From Candidatus Binatia bacterium (lineage in GTDB: Bacteria > Vulcanimicrobiota > Vulcanimicrobiia > Vulcanimicrobiales > Vulcanimicrobiaceae), in NCBI GenBank assembly GCA_035544215.1, contig DATKHY010000007.1:806001-870000 (forward strand): DNA of 64,000 bases. Direction: 5' to 3'. The notes below the pieces were generated by a model that saw nothing but the letters and a program-made list of their open reading frames with translations, was not told the DNA's origin and ran no database searches. Made by a program: the position numbers and the translations under genes. Positions within the stretch are counted from its first letter, which is position 1. Every line of letters begins with the position of its first letter. This document shows positions 26,498 through 35,339 of the stretch, in pieces.

Positions 26498-27343
26498 TCA
26501 GACCGTCGCCAGCGAGGGCATGAACGCTAATATCGCGTCATTGACTAGGCTAGCGTGCGTCCAGGGGATCGCGTGCGGCCCACCCTCGATTACCACGGTT
26601 CGCGCACCCTTTATCAATGCATCCAGCCGCGCGCCGGTCTTTGCATAGGGCAGTACTCGGTCTTCGTCGCCCTGGATGACCAGCATCGGCACGTCGATCT
26701 TGGGTAGGTCGGCACGGAAGTCCGTGAGCCACGTCGGAATGCAGGCGACGGCAGCGGCGGCTGAGGCGGTTACGGCGAGATTCCAGTTGGCCCGATAGGC
26801 CTGATCGCTGACGAGCGTGCCACGCAGCTTATCGATGTTGAAAAAATTGTCGAGGAAGCCCTTCATCCACGCCGGAGTATCTTTTTTTGCGGCATCGATA
26901 AAGCCGTCGAAGAGACTCGCCGGGAGGCCGTCCGGATTGTCCGGCGTTTGTAGAAGGAACGGCGGTATCGGAGATACCAGCACACCTCTCGCGATTCGCT
27001 CGGATCCGAAGCGGCCGAGATATCGCGTCACCTCGCCGGTGCCCATCGAGTGACCGACGAGCGTGACGTCGCGCAGATCCAGCTCCTCTAAGAGCCGGAA
27101 GAGATCATCAGCGAACGTATCGTAGTCGTAGCCGGTCGTCGGCTGGCTCGACTTGCCAAAGCCGCGCCGGTCGTAGGCAATCACGCGGAAACCGCGCTCG
27201 AGCAGTGCCGGGACCTGTTTGTCCCAGGCGCGGCCGCTGAGCGGATAGCCGTGGATGAGAACGATCGGCAGTCCGTCGCCATGGTCTTCATAGTAAAGAT
27301 TGATTTCACCGGAGTTCTCCCGGCCGACCTTAATGTAGGGCAT
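26498..27343 (-). CDS. Alpha/beta hydrolase, non-heme chloroperoxidase-like
   Basis: 281 residues from ATG at 27343, which has GAGGAGG seven bases upstream; an upstream extension to 27475 is not supported. Motifs: I-H-G-Y-P-L-S-G-R-A-W, Y-D-R-R-G-F-G-K-S-S-Q-P, nucleophile elbow V-G-H-S-M-G-T-G-E-V, acid Q-G-D-E-D-R and terminal G-G-P-H-A-I for His. This is the cofactor-free haloperoxidase/aryl esterase group. First gene of a three-gene run. Confidence 0.9.
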   Translation of the reverse strand: MPYIKVGRENSGEINLYYEDHGDGLPIVLIHGYPLSGRAWDKQVPALLERGFRVIAYDRRGFGKSSQPTTGYDYDTFADDLFRLLEELDLRDVTLVGHSMGTGEVTRYLGRFGSERIARGVLVSPIPPFLLQTPDNPDGLPASLFDGFIDAAKKDTPAWMKGFLDNFFNIDKLRGTLVSDQAYRANWNLAVTASAAAAVACIPTWLTDFRADLPKIDVPMLVIQGDEDRVLPYAKTGARLDALIKGARTVVIEGGPHAIPWTHASLVNDAILAFMPSLATV

Positions 27344-27752
27344 TAGATTCCTCCTCATTGTCGTTGGGCCAAGGTGACCTTGAGCTATTGTAGCCCCATC
27401 CATCCGGCTCGTAACATGACTTGCGAGTTCAGGTATCGGGCCCCTCGGCCCGCGGCGGACGGCTCTGACAGTCAACCACGCAACCGCTCGTCCGAACGTC
27501 CCGGAGGAACGGCTAGAACGACCTATAAGGCTGCCGCGAGGACTTTGAGATTGGGCGAGACTGAGCGCCGGGCGGCCCTCCGGGCGTTCTTGCGCGAACG
27601 CATCGCAACGGTGTCCGCATTGGTCGAGCTAGCGGGGACTCAGCCCTCGGCCGGGCTCAGTTCTCGGCGGTGCCTTCCGCAGCGGGCCGCGACTTCCCAA
27701 ACGGCGAGCCCTCTTTGATGCACGCCGCCGGTGCCAACGTGAACTGACCGCC
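27344..27752. other. Intergenic region, no gene recognised
   Basis: 409 bases between divergent genes. An open frame (27374-27718) contains T-L-R-L-G-E-T-E-R-R-A-A-L-R-A-F-L-R-E-R, which could be a helical protein tail, but has no start signal or known family. I do not call it. Confidence 0.4.
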
Positions 27753-28154
27753 GTGAACCGTAGTAGCGTGGTGCAGCTCGGCATTCTCGTGTGTGCGCTA
27801 TTGGGCGTTTTGAGCACTGTCCCCGCACTTCGAGCCAGAAGCGCGTCTTCTGAACATGCGTTCATCTCAGCGATGAACGCGGTGATGGCAACAATGATGG
27901 CAAAGATGCAAATCCAACCATCGCACGACGTCGATAGAGATTTTGTCGATATGATGGTGCCGCACCACAGAGGTGCCATCGGGATGGCAGAGGCCGAGCT
28001 GCGCTACGGACACAACGAACGAACGCGGCGCATTGCCGAAGAGATCATTGTGACACAGCAGGAGGAGATCACCGCCATGAAGCTTTCCGTCGGCGAGCCA
28101 CTTCCGGCGTCGGAGCCCGCACCGGATCAAATCCCTTACAGAAAAGGGCGCTAG
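27753..28154 (+). CDS. DUF305 family exported protein
   Basis: 133 residues from GTG with an N-terminal signal or anchor (residues 8-28). The DUF305 core reads F-V-D-M-M-V-P-H-H-R-G-A-I-G-M-A-E, followed by a helix with T-Q-Q-E-E-I-T-A-M-K. The H-H pair and flanking Met residues are typical; DUF305 proteins are ferritin-like helical bundles often found with copper proteins. Two bases separate its stop from the next ATG, so it heads a tight three-gene operon. Confidence 0.88.
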   Translation: MNRSSVVQLGILVCALLGVLSTVPALRARSASSEHAFISAMNAVMATMMAKMQIQPSHDVDRDFVDMMVPHHRGAIGMAEAELRYGHNERTRRIAEEIIVTQQEEITAMKLSVGEPLPASEPAPDQIPYRKGR

Positions 28155-28156
28155 CC

Positions 28157-29665
28157 ATGCGAAGATTCCTGAGTGGAGCGGCATCGTTGTCGTGCCTCGC
28201 TCTTATCGCCTTAGCTCCTGCGTCCGCTGGTCAGGTTCCATTTTCAGCAGCAGCGCCGGACATCCCAATCAGCCATCGCGATCGCGTCTATGCGGCCGAG
28301 CAGTACTCGAATACCGTCTCGGTGATCGATCCCGCGAGCAACAAGCTCCTCGGCGTCATTCGTCTAGGCGATCCGAACCCCGCGAGTTTGAGCCCGCTTT
28401 ACATCGGCCAGTTGCTCGTCCACGGGATGGGGTTCTCGCCCGATCGCCGCACCCTCGCCGTCGTTGCGATCGGCTCCAACGCCGTCAACTTCATCGACAC
28501 GGCGACGAATAGGGTCACCCACGTCACCTACGTTGGGCGCTCGCCTCACGAAGCTTTCTTCACGCCGGATGGCTCGGAGGTGTGGGTGACCGTCCGCGGC
28601 GAGGACTACGTATCCGTCCTGGATGGCACGACCTATCAAGAAAAGACCCGGATCATCGTTCCAGACGGGCCGGGCATGCAGATTTTCTCCCCCGATGGAA
28701 AATACGGTTACGTTTGTTCCTCTTTTAAGCCCGAGACCGTGGTTATTACGGTAGCCGATCACAAGGTCGTCGGCCGGGTCCCCCAAGCAAGTCCTTTCTG
28801 TCCAAACATCGCAGCGACACCGGACGGTACCCAGGTTTGGTTCACGCTGAAGGACACGGGTAAGACTCAGGTCTTTGACGCTCGCCCGCCGTTCACCGTG
28901 CTGCGAACGATCGATACGGGACCGATCACGAATCACGTCAACATCGTCCACAACGCTCACGGAACGTTCGCCTACGTGACGGTGGGCGGGCTCAACGAAG
29001 TCAAGGTGTTCCGGACCGATGACTTCGCTCGAGTCGCCACCATCCCAACCGGCAAGTTACCGCACGGCATTTGGCCGTCCGGCGACGGAACACGCGTCTA
29101 CGTGGGCCTCGAAAGTTCCGATCAAATGGCCGCGATCGACACGCTGACCAACCGAGTCATCGCGACCATTCCCATCGGCCAGGCAGCCCAAGCGGTCGTG
29201 TACGTTCCCGGCGCGGTGCCCGGCGCCGACGGCGCACGAGGACTGCAACCTCTGGGCGCGGCCGCCAACGCCGTCCACCTTACGCTCCTCGCGGTATCGC
29301 AGAATGCCGCGACACGCGGCAGATCGCCAACGAGTGTTTCGCTGTACGATCAGGGCCTCGTCCAGGTACTCGAAGCCGCGGTAACCGGACTTCGACCGAA
29401 GGAATCGTATGTGCTCGCGCTTTCGAGCCGGCCCGACGGTAGCGGAACTCTGCAACCGCTCAGCTCATTCAAAACGAATGCGGCCGGCGCACAGGTAGTC
29501 AATGCTATAGGGCCGATTCGACAGCTCGTTCGTGGCGAGCACACGAGCGTACGCCGATATATTGTGATCGTTTCCGGGACCCCGAGCCATCTCGGAAGTC
29601 TCGTGCAAGTTCAGGCAGGCGCGATCGAGGCGCCCTACAAACCTGGGTATACCGGGGCGCCTTAG
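28157..29665 (+). CDS. Exported YVTN-type beta-propeller protein
   Basis: 502 residues with a signal peptide (residues 1-24). Blade repeats such as Y-S-N-T-V-S-V-I-D-P-A-S-N-K, N-A-V-N-F-I-D-T-A-T-N-R and D-Q-M-A-A-I-D-T-L-T-N-R-V-I-A-T-I-P-I-G mark a seven-bladed YVTN propeller. The last 130 residues form a separate beta-rich domain. It starts two bases after the DUF305 gene and ends directly before the MBL-fold gene. Likely a scaffold or binding protein. Confidence 0.86.
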   Translation: MRRFLSGAASLSCLALIALAPASAGQVPFSAAAPDIPISHRDRVYAAEQYSNTVSVIDPASNKLLGVIRLGDPNPASLSPLYIGQLLVHGMGFSPDRRTLAVVAIGSNAVNFIDTATNRVTHVTYVGRSPHEAFFTPDGSEVWVTVRGEDYVSVLDGTTYQEKTRIIVPDGPGMQIFSPDGKYGYVCSSFKPETVVITVADHKVVGRVPQASPFCPNIAATPDGTQVWFTLKDTGKTQVFDARPPFTVLRTIDTGPITNHVNIVHNAHGTFAYVTVGGLNEVKVFRTDDFARVATIPTGKLPHGIWPSGDGTRVYVGLESSDQMAAIDTLTNRVIATIPIGQAAQAVVYVPGAVPGADGARGLQPLGAAANAVHLTLLAVSQNAATRGRSPTSVSLYDQGLVQVLEAAVTGLRPKESYVLALSSRPDGSGTLQPLSSFKTNAAGAQVVNAIGPIRQLVRGEHTSVRRYIVIVSGTPSHLGSLVQVQAGAIEAPYKPGYTGAP

Positions 29666-30508
29666 ATGACGTTTCAGTACGACGTCTACGTCACGGCGGG
29701 CATTCCAATCGTCACGCCCGATCGGCCGCCGGACGTGAGTGAGACGTTTTTTCAGGCGATGGCGGCGACACTGATCCAGGGTGAGCGCGATGCGGTGCTC
29801 GTCGATGCCTTCCTGACGGTCAAGCAGGCCGGCGCACTCGCGGATTGGGTCGCGTCGAAACGCAAGAACTTGACGACGATTTACATCACGCACGGTCACG
29901 GCGATCACTGGTTCGGCGCCGGCACTCTCCTCGAGCGTTTTCCGAAGGCACGGGTCCTGGCGACGCACGACACGGTGGGCGTGATGCGCGAGAACTCCTC
30001 GCCGCAAGCGCTCCAGTCTGTGTGGGGAGCCGGGTTCCCCGGTCAGATACCAAAGAACCTCGTGATCGCGCAAGAACTCGAGGGCGACACAATCGATCTA
30101 GAAGGTCAGCAACTGCGCGCACTCGAGGTCGGGCACACCGATACGGACCATACGACCTGTCTGCACGTTCCTTCGATCGGGCTTATCGTTGCCGGGGATG
30201 TGGCCTACAACGGCGTTCACCTGTATCTTGCTGAATCCAACGCACAAACGCGTCAGGAGTGGATCGCTGCGCTCGATCGAATTGAAGCGCTGCGGCCGCG
30301 CGCGGTCGTGGCTTCGCACAAACGACCGGAGAACGATGACAAGCCAGCAATCATCGAAGAAACGCGGCAGTACATCCGCGATTTCGATCGGCTCGTTGCA
30401 TCGACGCGCACAGCGCAGGAACTGTACGGCCAGATGCTGGCGCTGTATCCGAAGCGCGTGAATCCGGGTTGGGCGCTCTGGAGTTCGGCGCGCGCCGCCA
30501 AGAAGTAG
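29666..30508 (+). CDS. MBL-fold metallo-hydrolase
   Basis: 280 residues. The metal site H-G-H-G-D-H-W is intact, with later ligands in L-E-V-G-H-T-D-T-D-H, A-G-D-V-A-Y and V-A-S-H-K-R-P. No signal peptide. ATG follows the stop of the propeller gene directly, so both are on one transcript. This MBL subgroup (near glyoxalase II/lactonases) acts on unknown esters or lactones. Confidence 0.9.
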   Translation: MTFQYDVYVTAGIPIVTPDRPPDVSETFFQAMAATLIQGERDAVLVDAFLTVKQAGALADWVASKRKNLTTIYITHGHGDHWFGAGTLLERFPKARVLATHDTVGVMRENSSPQALQSVWGAGFPGQIPKNLVIAQELEGDTIDLEGQQLRALEVGHTDTDHTTCLHVPSIGLIVAGDVAYNGVHLYLAESNAQTRQEWIAALDRIEALRPRAVVASHKRPENDDKPAIIEETRQYIRDFDRLVASTRTAQELYGQMLALYPKRVNPGWALWSSARAAKK

Positions 30509-30591
30509 CGCTAGCGCGAAAGGTAGCCGGGGCAGGTTTGTGGTAGCCTCACCAATCCCCCCGCCAGACTGTCATTTGAAAGGTGAGTGAA

Positions 30592-31674
30592 TTGAAACCT
30601 TCACGACTAGTTCTGATCGGGATCCTTTCCATTGCTCTAACGGCTTGTTCGAATGTCACGCCGTTTCAGCCACGCGAAAGCGCGGAGAACTCTTCCGGCA
30701 AGCCCGCCGCGTCTATGGAGTCCTGGCACTTTGCGCTGACGCAAAACCAATTACCGGGCGCTGGATGCTTTAAGGCCGCGTATCCGTCAACGCAATGGGA
30801 TCGCGTCGATTGCTCCGCTCCGCCGCATCACTGGTACCCGGTTCCGCCCTCACTCCGCCGGGGGTTGGGGCAAGTTGTCGGTGGCGGCCTCGATTATACG
30901 GCTGACACGGACCCAAATCTCATCTCCAAGGCCATCGGCGCGTTTCCTAAGGTCGAAGGCGTAAAAAGGGTGCGCAGTGTAGGCTGCTGTGGCGTGCAGG
31001 GTCTAAACAGCTATACGCTGCAGCTGAACTCGGACTTCTTCCCGACGTCCGCGTGCGGCAGCATTCCATATTGCGGTGGCTGGGAACAGTTCGTCTTCGA
31101 AAATCCGTCGCGTTCAAGGCGAGGCTTCCTCTTCATCGAGGATTGGCTCGTTCCAATGCCGATCGGAAGAGGAAGCTTGAGCGGCTGCCCTCCCAGCGCA
31201 GGTTGGATCTACGTTGAAATTGGATGTTATCAGAATTCCCAGGCCGTTAGAATTCCTAACGTCTCCATCAAGGATCTCGGCCAATTGATCGAAACCGGCC
31301 GTGCGGCCTTGAGCGGCGATAGCATCTATCTTTCCGTGGGCACCACGGAATACGGCATGCGGAAGATTCAAAGCGACGGCATCGTCGATCTCGCTGCCAA
31401 CTGGGACGGCGCCGAGTTCAACATTTTCGGTGACGCCGGCGGCGACGTCGCGAACTTCAATCCGGGGTCGAGGATCACCGTGAGCCTGCAGACGGACATC
31501 GGACTCAAAACGAAACCGACGTGCCTGCCCGACAGCGGAACCACTGGTGAAACGAACAACCTCTTTTTCGTAAAAGCTCCCAAGAATCCGCCGCAGTTAC
31601 CGTATCCCTCAATCGAGTTCACTATGAGCAGCACTAGCGGCAGTCCATCGTGCGACGCGGTGAAAGGCACTTAG
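30592..31674 (+). CDS. Lipoprotein of unknown function
   Basis: About 360 residues; start at TTG 30592, with AGG 8 bases upstream (a GTG nine bases earlier is possible). Lipobox L-T-A-C near residue 20. The mature part has C-F-K-A-A-Y-P-S-T-Q-W, a hydrophilic region with several Cys (V-G-C-C-G-V, C-G-S-I-P-Y-C-G-G-W) and Y-T-L-Q-L-N-S-D-F-F. I recall exported proteins with this pattern in actinobacteria and relatives but know no function. Cys pairs suggest disulfides outside the cell. Confidence 0.65.
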   Translation: MKPSRLVLIGILSIALTACSNVTPFQPRESAENSSGKPAASMESWHFALTQNQLPGAGCFKAAYPSTQWDRVDCSAPPHHWYPVPPSLRRGLGQVVGGGLDYTADTDPNLISKAIGAFPKVEGVKRVRSVGCCGVQGLNSYTLQLNSDFFPTSACGSIPYCGGWEQFVFENPSRSRRGFLFIEDWLVPMPIGRGSLSGCPPSAGWIYVEIGCYQNSQAVRIPNVSIKDLGQLIETGRAALSGDSIYLSVGTTEYGMRKIQSDGIVDLAANWDGAEFNIFGDAGGDVANFNPGSRITVSLQTDIGLKTKPTCLPDSGTTGETNNLFFVKAPKNPPQLPYPSIEFTMSSTSGSPSCDAVKGT

Positions 31675-31708
31675 TCGAGAGCCCCACATCGTCATAGCGC
31701 AACCCCTA

Positions 31709-31736
31709 GAAGCCGACGTCCCCGGGCGTCGGCTTC
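31709..31736. terminator. Strong hairpin between convergent genes
   Basis: GAAGCCGACG and CGTCGGCTTC form a perfect 10-bp stem with an 8-base loop, 35 bases after the lipoprotein stop. The T-tract after it is weak (TTCG), so it may work as a bidirectional or Rho-assisted terminator between the lipoprotein and the TetR gene. Confidence 0.55.
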
Positions 31737-31871
31737 TTCGCTTCGCTCCGCCGCTGCTTGACGCGCTTCTCCAAAACTGTCCTCTTGGCAACGGACCAGC
31801 GCGGCATGCCCCGGCCGGACCGGCATGACGGGAGGGGCTGTGACATTGGAGCCTACGAGAGCCAATAGGCA

Positions 31872-32444
31872 CTACTTTCCCGCGCTCACTAATTTCAGCT
31901 CGTTTAGCGAATCGCGCATGATGATCGCAAGGCTGCGGTCGCCTTTCTCGTTGATCCAACGGCCGAATGCGACTCGGAAAACGGTGACGCCCATCTCCGC
32001 GGCGAGGCTCGCTGCCATATCGCCGGCGCCGCGCCGACGCAATCCGTCCGCTAGCGCGGACGCGAGCGACGCCAACTTGATGCGCTCTCGCTCCTGCAGC
32101 TCCGCGCTCTCGGCAATCACCGCCTGCCGCTTGCGAGCAAAGTCTTTACGTTCTTCAAAGAGGTCGGCTGCCGCCTCGACGGCCGCGCCGACCGAGTCGA
32201 TCGGAGAGAGCGCTCTTGGCGCGTTGTCCAGTGCGCTAACGAGCAGCTGCCGTAGCGCATCGCCGCCGGAGAACAAAACCTCGCGCTTGTCGGCAAAATA
32301 GCGAAAGAACGTTCGCTCGGTAAGTCCGGCGCGCTCGGCAATTTCAGCAACGGTAGTTTGGGCAAAACCGTGCTCTCTATAAAGCGCGAGCGCTGCCCTC
32401 TCGAGGCGCGACCGCGCGTCCGGCTTCCATCGACCCATGGACAT
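31872..32444 (-). CDS. TetR/AcrR-family repressor
   Basis: 190 residues. HTH: T-T-V-A-E-I-A-E-R-A-G-L-T-E-R-T-F-F-R-Y-F-A-D-K-R-E-V-L-F. The start could also be the second Met two codons in. It is divergent from the epimerase gene; the 88-base gap has an inverted repeat and a promoter, so it likely represses the epimerase and itself. Confidence 0.9.
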   Translation of the reverse strand: MSMGRWKPDARSRLERAALALYREHGFAQTTVAEIAERAGLTERTFFRYFADKREVLFSGGDALRQLLVSALDNAPRALSPIDSVGAAVEAAADLFEERKDFARKRQAVIAESAELQERERIKLASLASALADGLRRRGAGDMAASLAAEMGVTVFRVAFGRWINEKGDRSLAIIMRDSLNELKLVSAGK

Positions 32445-32490
32445 AGTATAACATGAGTGATGACAGTGGTTGACATAGATGGTATACTAT
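32443..32490 (+). promoter_or_regulatory. Promoter and inverted repeat for the epimerase gene
   Basis: ATGACA (32460-32465) and TATACT (32483-32488) are 17 bases apart, a good sigma-70 promoter. ATAGTATA (32443-32450) and TATACTAT (32483-32490) are exact inverted repeats, the second covering the -10 box. A partial direct repeat, GATGACAG (32459 and 32493), flanks the -10. Probable target of the TetR protein encoded on the other strand. Confidence 0.6.
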
Positions 32491-32532
32491 CCGATGACAG
32501 CAACTGACATCGATCCAAGCGAGGGATTCTTC

Positions 32533-33442
32533 ATGCGAGTCTTCGTCACCGGCGCCACAGGCTTCATCGGCTCAGCCGTCGTCCAAGAGTTCATCCGCGC
32601 GGGGCACCGCGTCCTCGGGCTCGCGCGTTCCGGAGCTGCGGCAGCGTCGCTTGTCGCGGCGGGCGCCGAAGTGCACCGCGGCTCGCTCGACGACCTCGAG
32701 AGTTTACGCAGCGGAGCGGCTGGGTCGGATGGCGTCGTTCACACCGCCTTCATCCACGATTTCGCGAATTACGGAGCCGCGGCCGCCGCGGACGCGCGGG
32801 CGATCGAGGTGCTCGGCGAAACGCTCGCCGGGTCCGAGCGGCCTTTAGTCGTCACCTCGGGCACGGCAACTCGTCGCGCCGGGACGTGTGGCGACGGAAG
32901 ACGACCAACCCGATCCGGCATTAGCCGCAAATTGGCCCCGCAAATCCGAAGAAACGGCGCTGGCTATGGTCGCCCGCGGAGTTTGCGCCTCAGTCGTTCG
33001 GCTTCCACCTTCCGTGCACGGCGACGGCGACCACGGATTCGTTCCACTCCTCATCGGCATCGCACGTGAAAAGGGTGTCTCGCCCTACGTCGCCGACGGG
33101 CTCAACCGTTGGGCAGCAGTACATAGGCTCGACGCCGCGCGCCTCTTCCGACTCGCGGTCGAACAGCGTTCCTCAGGCGCGCGCTATCACGGAGTCGCCG
33201 ACGAGGGCGTGCCCTTTCGAGAGATCGCCGGCATCATAGGACGCCACCTAAACGTCCCGGTGGTGCCGAAATCGAGCGAAGAGGCCTCCGATCACTTCGG
33301 ATTCCTCGCGCTTTTCGCCGCGCTGGACGTCCCCGCGTCGAGTGCGTCGACGCAGCAGCGGCTGGGATGGCGCCCGAATCAGCCGGGACTGCTCGCGGAT
33401 CTTGACCGCGGGCACTACTTCGAGAAAGCGGCGGTTGCGTAG
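32533..33442 (+). pseudogene. NAD-dependent epimerase/dehydratase with a one-base frameshift
   Basis: The start has GAGGG upstream and gives [15 protein letters not shown], the Rossmann motif of extended SDRs. The frame continues to V-V-T-S-G-T-A near 32865 and then loses sense. The expected continuation [12 protein letters not shown] follows in the +1 frame up to the stop at 33442. One extra A at 32868-32869 explains everything; no segment is missing. Joined, the protein is about 302 residues, normal for the group. It may be a real mutation or a sequencing error. The second half could restart at GTG 32888. Confidence 0.82.
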
Positions 33443-33443
33443 C

Positions 33444-34310
33444 ATGAAAACACTCCCCGGCGGAACGTTCACGATGGCAAACGACCTAACGGTCACGCGC
33501 GTGGGTTACGGCGCTATGCAGCTAGCCGGGCCGCACGTTTTCGGGCCGCCCGCCGATCGCGCGGCTGCCGTTGCAGTATTGCGTGAAGCGATCGAGCTTG
33601 GCATCACGCACATCGATACGAGCGATTATTATGGTCCTCACGTCACGAACCAGATCATCAAGGAAGCGTTGTACCCATACCCGGACAACCTGCACATCGT
33701 TACTAAAGTGGGCGCGCGCCGCGATGCGACAGGCGGCTGGCCCCAGGCGTTAACACCCCAAGAGTTGCGTCGAGCCGTCGACGACAACCTCAAGAATCTC
33801 AGCCTCGACGCGCTCGATGTCGTCAATCTGCGCGTCGGCGGGTTCAGCAGTCCCGGCCCCGGCTCCATTGCAGAACCGTTTAGCGTGCTCGCGCAGTTGC
33901 AGCAGGAAGGTTCGATCAAACACCTCGGTGTCAGCAACGTCTCGGCCGAGCAGATTGCCGAAGCACGGTCTATCGCCCCCATCGTCTGCGTGCAAAACTT
34001 CTACAACATCGCGCATCGCGTCGACGATGCATTAATCGACACTCTTGCAGCGCAGGGAGTCGCCTACGTTCCCTTCTTCCCGCTCGGCGGTTTCACGCCG
34101 CTGCAATCCGACACCCTAAACTCGATCGCTCGCCGACTGGACGCAACCCCCATGAGCGTTGCGCTCGCGTGGCTCTTGCAGCGCTCGCCCAATATTCTTC
34201 TGATCCCAGGCACTTCATCAGTTGCGCATCTGCGCGAGAACGTATCCGGTGCCGCGCTCGACCTGCCGGAGGATGCGCTCGGCGTACTTAACGCATTGTC
34301 ACCCGTTTAG
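33444..34310 (+). CDS. Aldo/keto reductase (YdbC-like)
   Basis: 288 residues, ATG one base after the epimerase stop. TIM-barrel AKR marks: I-T-H-I-D-T-S-D-Y-Y-G-P (Asp, Tyr), I-V-T-K-V-G (Lys). At the usual catalytic His the sequence is V-V-N-L-R-V, as in the YdbC-like group. C-terminal NADP(H) site L-L-I-P-G-T-S-S-V-A-H-L-R-E-N. Co-transcribed with the epimerase, under the divergent TetR. Confidence 0.9.
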   Translation: MKTLPGGTFTMANDLTVTRVGYGAMQLAGPHVFGPPADRAAAVAVLREAIELGITHIDTSDYYGPHVTNQIIKEALYPYPDNLHIVTKVGARRDATGGWPQALTPQELRRAVDDNLKNLSLDALDVVNLRVGGFSSPGPGSIAEPFSVLAQLQQEGSIKHLGVSNVSAEQIAEARSIAPIVCVQNFYNIAHRVDDALIDTLAAQGVAYVPFFPLGGFTPLQSDTLNSIARRLDATPMSVALAWLLQRSPNILLIPGTSSVAHLRENVSGAALDLPEDALGVLNALSPV

Positions 34311-34332
34311 TCGAGCAACGTACCATCTGTCC

Positions 34333-34348
34333 GCGGGCCTAGGCCCGC
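34333..34348. terminator. Perfect 16-base palindrome after the aldo/keto reductase
   Basis: GCGGGCCTAGGCCCGC is a perfect palindrome followed by TTT. With no real loop unless the centre opens (4-base CTAG), it is a moderate hairpin; it lies 23 bases past the stop and could end the epimerase/AKR transcript. Confidence 0.4.
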
Positions 34349-34387
34349 TTTGCAGGCGACGGCAAGGCGAGGGTGTAGACTCAGTTC

Positions 34388-34603
34388 ATGGCAAGACATA
34401 ACGTTCCGTGGGCGGAGCTCAAGCTCGGCGACCGCGTACGGATTCCCGCAGAGGACCTTGAGGGGCGCGTCGTCGGCGTGCATCCGCACAAAGTCGAGGT
34501 CGAAGTGCTCGTCGACGGCAACAACGAGCGCCGTCACTACGCCTACGAATCCGTCGTACGCGTTCCGACTCTGGATGAGGCGTCGAAGTACGTGGACCAT
34601 TGA
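34388..34603 (+). CDS. Small basic protein, possible SH3-like fold
   Basis: 71 residues. Pattern L-K-L-G-D-R-V-R-I-P, G-R-V-V-G-V-H-P-H-K-V-E-V-E-V-L-V-D-G and R-R-H-Y-A-Y-E-S-V-V-R-V suggests a five-stranded SH3-like barrel. No family is recognised. It is 10 bases upstream of the DUF4260 gene and may be co-transcribed. Confidence 0.6.
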   Translation: MARHNVPWAELKLGDRVRIPAEDLEGRVVGVHPHKVEVEVLVDGNNERRHYAYESVVRVPTLDEASKYVDH

Positions 34604-34613
34604 GCGGGTAGAC

Positions 34614-34979
34614 ATGAACCCGACGCGGATCTTAAGGCTCGAGGCCCTCTTGCTCTTGGCGGGCCTTTTCGTTCTGTACTGGTGGCTGCACGCCAGCTGG
34701 ATTCTCTTCGTCGCATTGATCCTCGCGCCCGACACCGCAATGCTCGGATATCTTCGCGACACCCGAATCGGGGCGCTGTGTTACAACGCCTTTCACAGCT
34801 ACGTGGGACCGGTGCTGTTGGGGGCCGCTGCAGTCTTCTCGCGTCCGCTGCTGCCGTTCGCCGTCATCTGGGCGGCGCACATTGCGATGGACCGCGCCTT
34901 GGGCTATGGGCTCAAGTACGATGACTCCTTTCAACACACGCATCTCGGGACGATCGGCCGCTCCGCCACTCGAACATAG
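34614..34979 (+). CDS. DUF4260 membrane protein
   Basis: 121 residues with four hydrophobic helices. DUF4260 marks: R-L-E-A-L-L-L-L at the start, P-D-T-A-M-L-G-Y, G-A-L-C-Y-N-A-F-H-S-Y and H-I-A-M-D-R-A-L-G-Y-G-L-K-Y. Function unknown in the literature as far as I know. The longer open frame back to 34350 runs through the preceding small gene in another frame and is not used. Confidence 0.85.
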   Translation: MNPTRILRLEALLLLAGLFVLYWWLHASWILFVALILAPDTAMLGYLRDTRIGALCYNAFHSYVGPVLLGAAAVFSRPLLPFAVIWAAHIAMDRALGYGLKYDDSFQHTHLGTIGRSATRT

Positions 34980-35008
34980 CCGCAGCGAATACGTAAAAGC
35001 TCGCTTGG

Positions 35009-35037
35009 TTTACATCGAATTGAGCCCAAGTTATACT
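35009..35037 (+). promoter_or_regulatory. Near-consensus promoter for the ABM-domain gene
   Basis: TTTACA (35009-35014) and TATACT (35032-35037) at exactly 17 bases. The predicted transcript start (about 35044) lies after the first GTG (35040) but before the second (35052). If the promoter is real, translation must begin at 35052 with a very short or absent leader. Confidence 0.6.
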
Positions 35038-35051
35038 TTGTGATCCAAGCC

Positions 35052-35339
35052 GTGCTCATCGCCTCCATCGTATTTACGTTCGCTGCCCAAGACGCCGACA
35101 AAGCGGAGACGATGTTTCGCGAGCTGCGCGACGCCTCGGCCCAGGAACCCGGGGTCGTCCGGTTCGAGGTCGGTCGCAGCCAAGAAAAGCCCAACGTCTT
35201 TGCCCTGTGGGAAGTTTATCGCGATCGAGAAGCCTTGGAGGCTCACCAAGGCACGAAACATTTCCAGCGACTCGTCGTTGACGGCATCCGCCCTCTGGCG
35301 CGGCAGCGCAATATCGAGACCGTGATCCCGATCTCGTGA
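35052..35339 (+). CDS. ABM-domain putative quinol monooxygenase
   Basis: 95 residues from GTG 35052 (or 99 from GTG 35040). A single ABM (antibiotic biosynthesis monooxygenase) ferredoxin-like domain: F-T-F-A-A-Q-D-A-D-K-A-E, E-P-G-V-V-R-F-E-V, A-L-W-E-V-Y-R-D and H-Q-G-T-K-H-F-Q. These small dimeric proteins (YgiN-like) act on quinols or bind heme; the substrate here is unknown. The stop overlaps the GTG of the SDR relic (35336-35339). Start choice rests on the upstream promoter. Confidence 0.8.
   Translation: MLIASIVFTFAAQDADKAETMFRELRDASAQEPGVVRFEVGRSQEKPNVFALWEVYRDREALEAHQGTKHFQRLVVDGIRPLARQRNIETVIPIS

Noticed and set aside
27374-27718. Open frame in the intergenic region
   Set aside because: No start signal, no family resemblance, biased composition; too weak to call.
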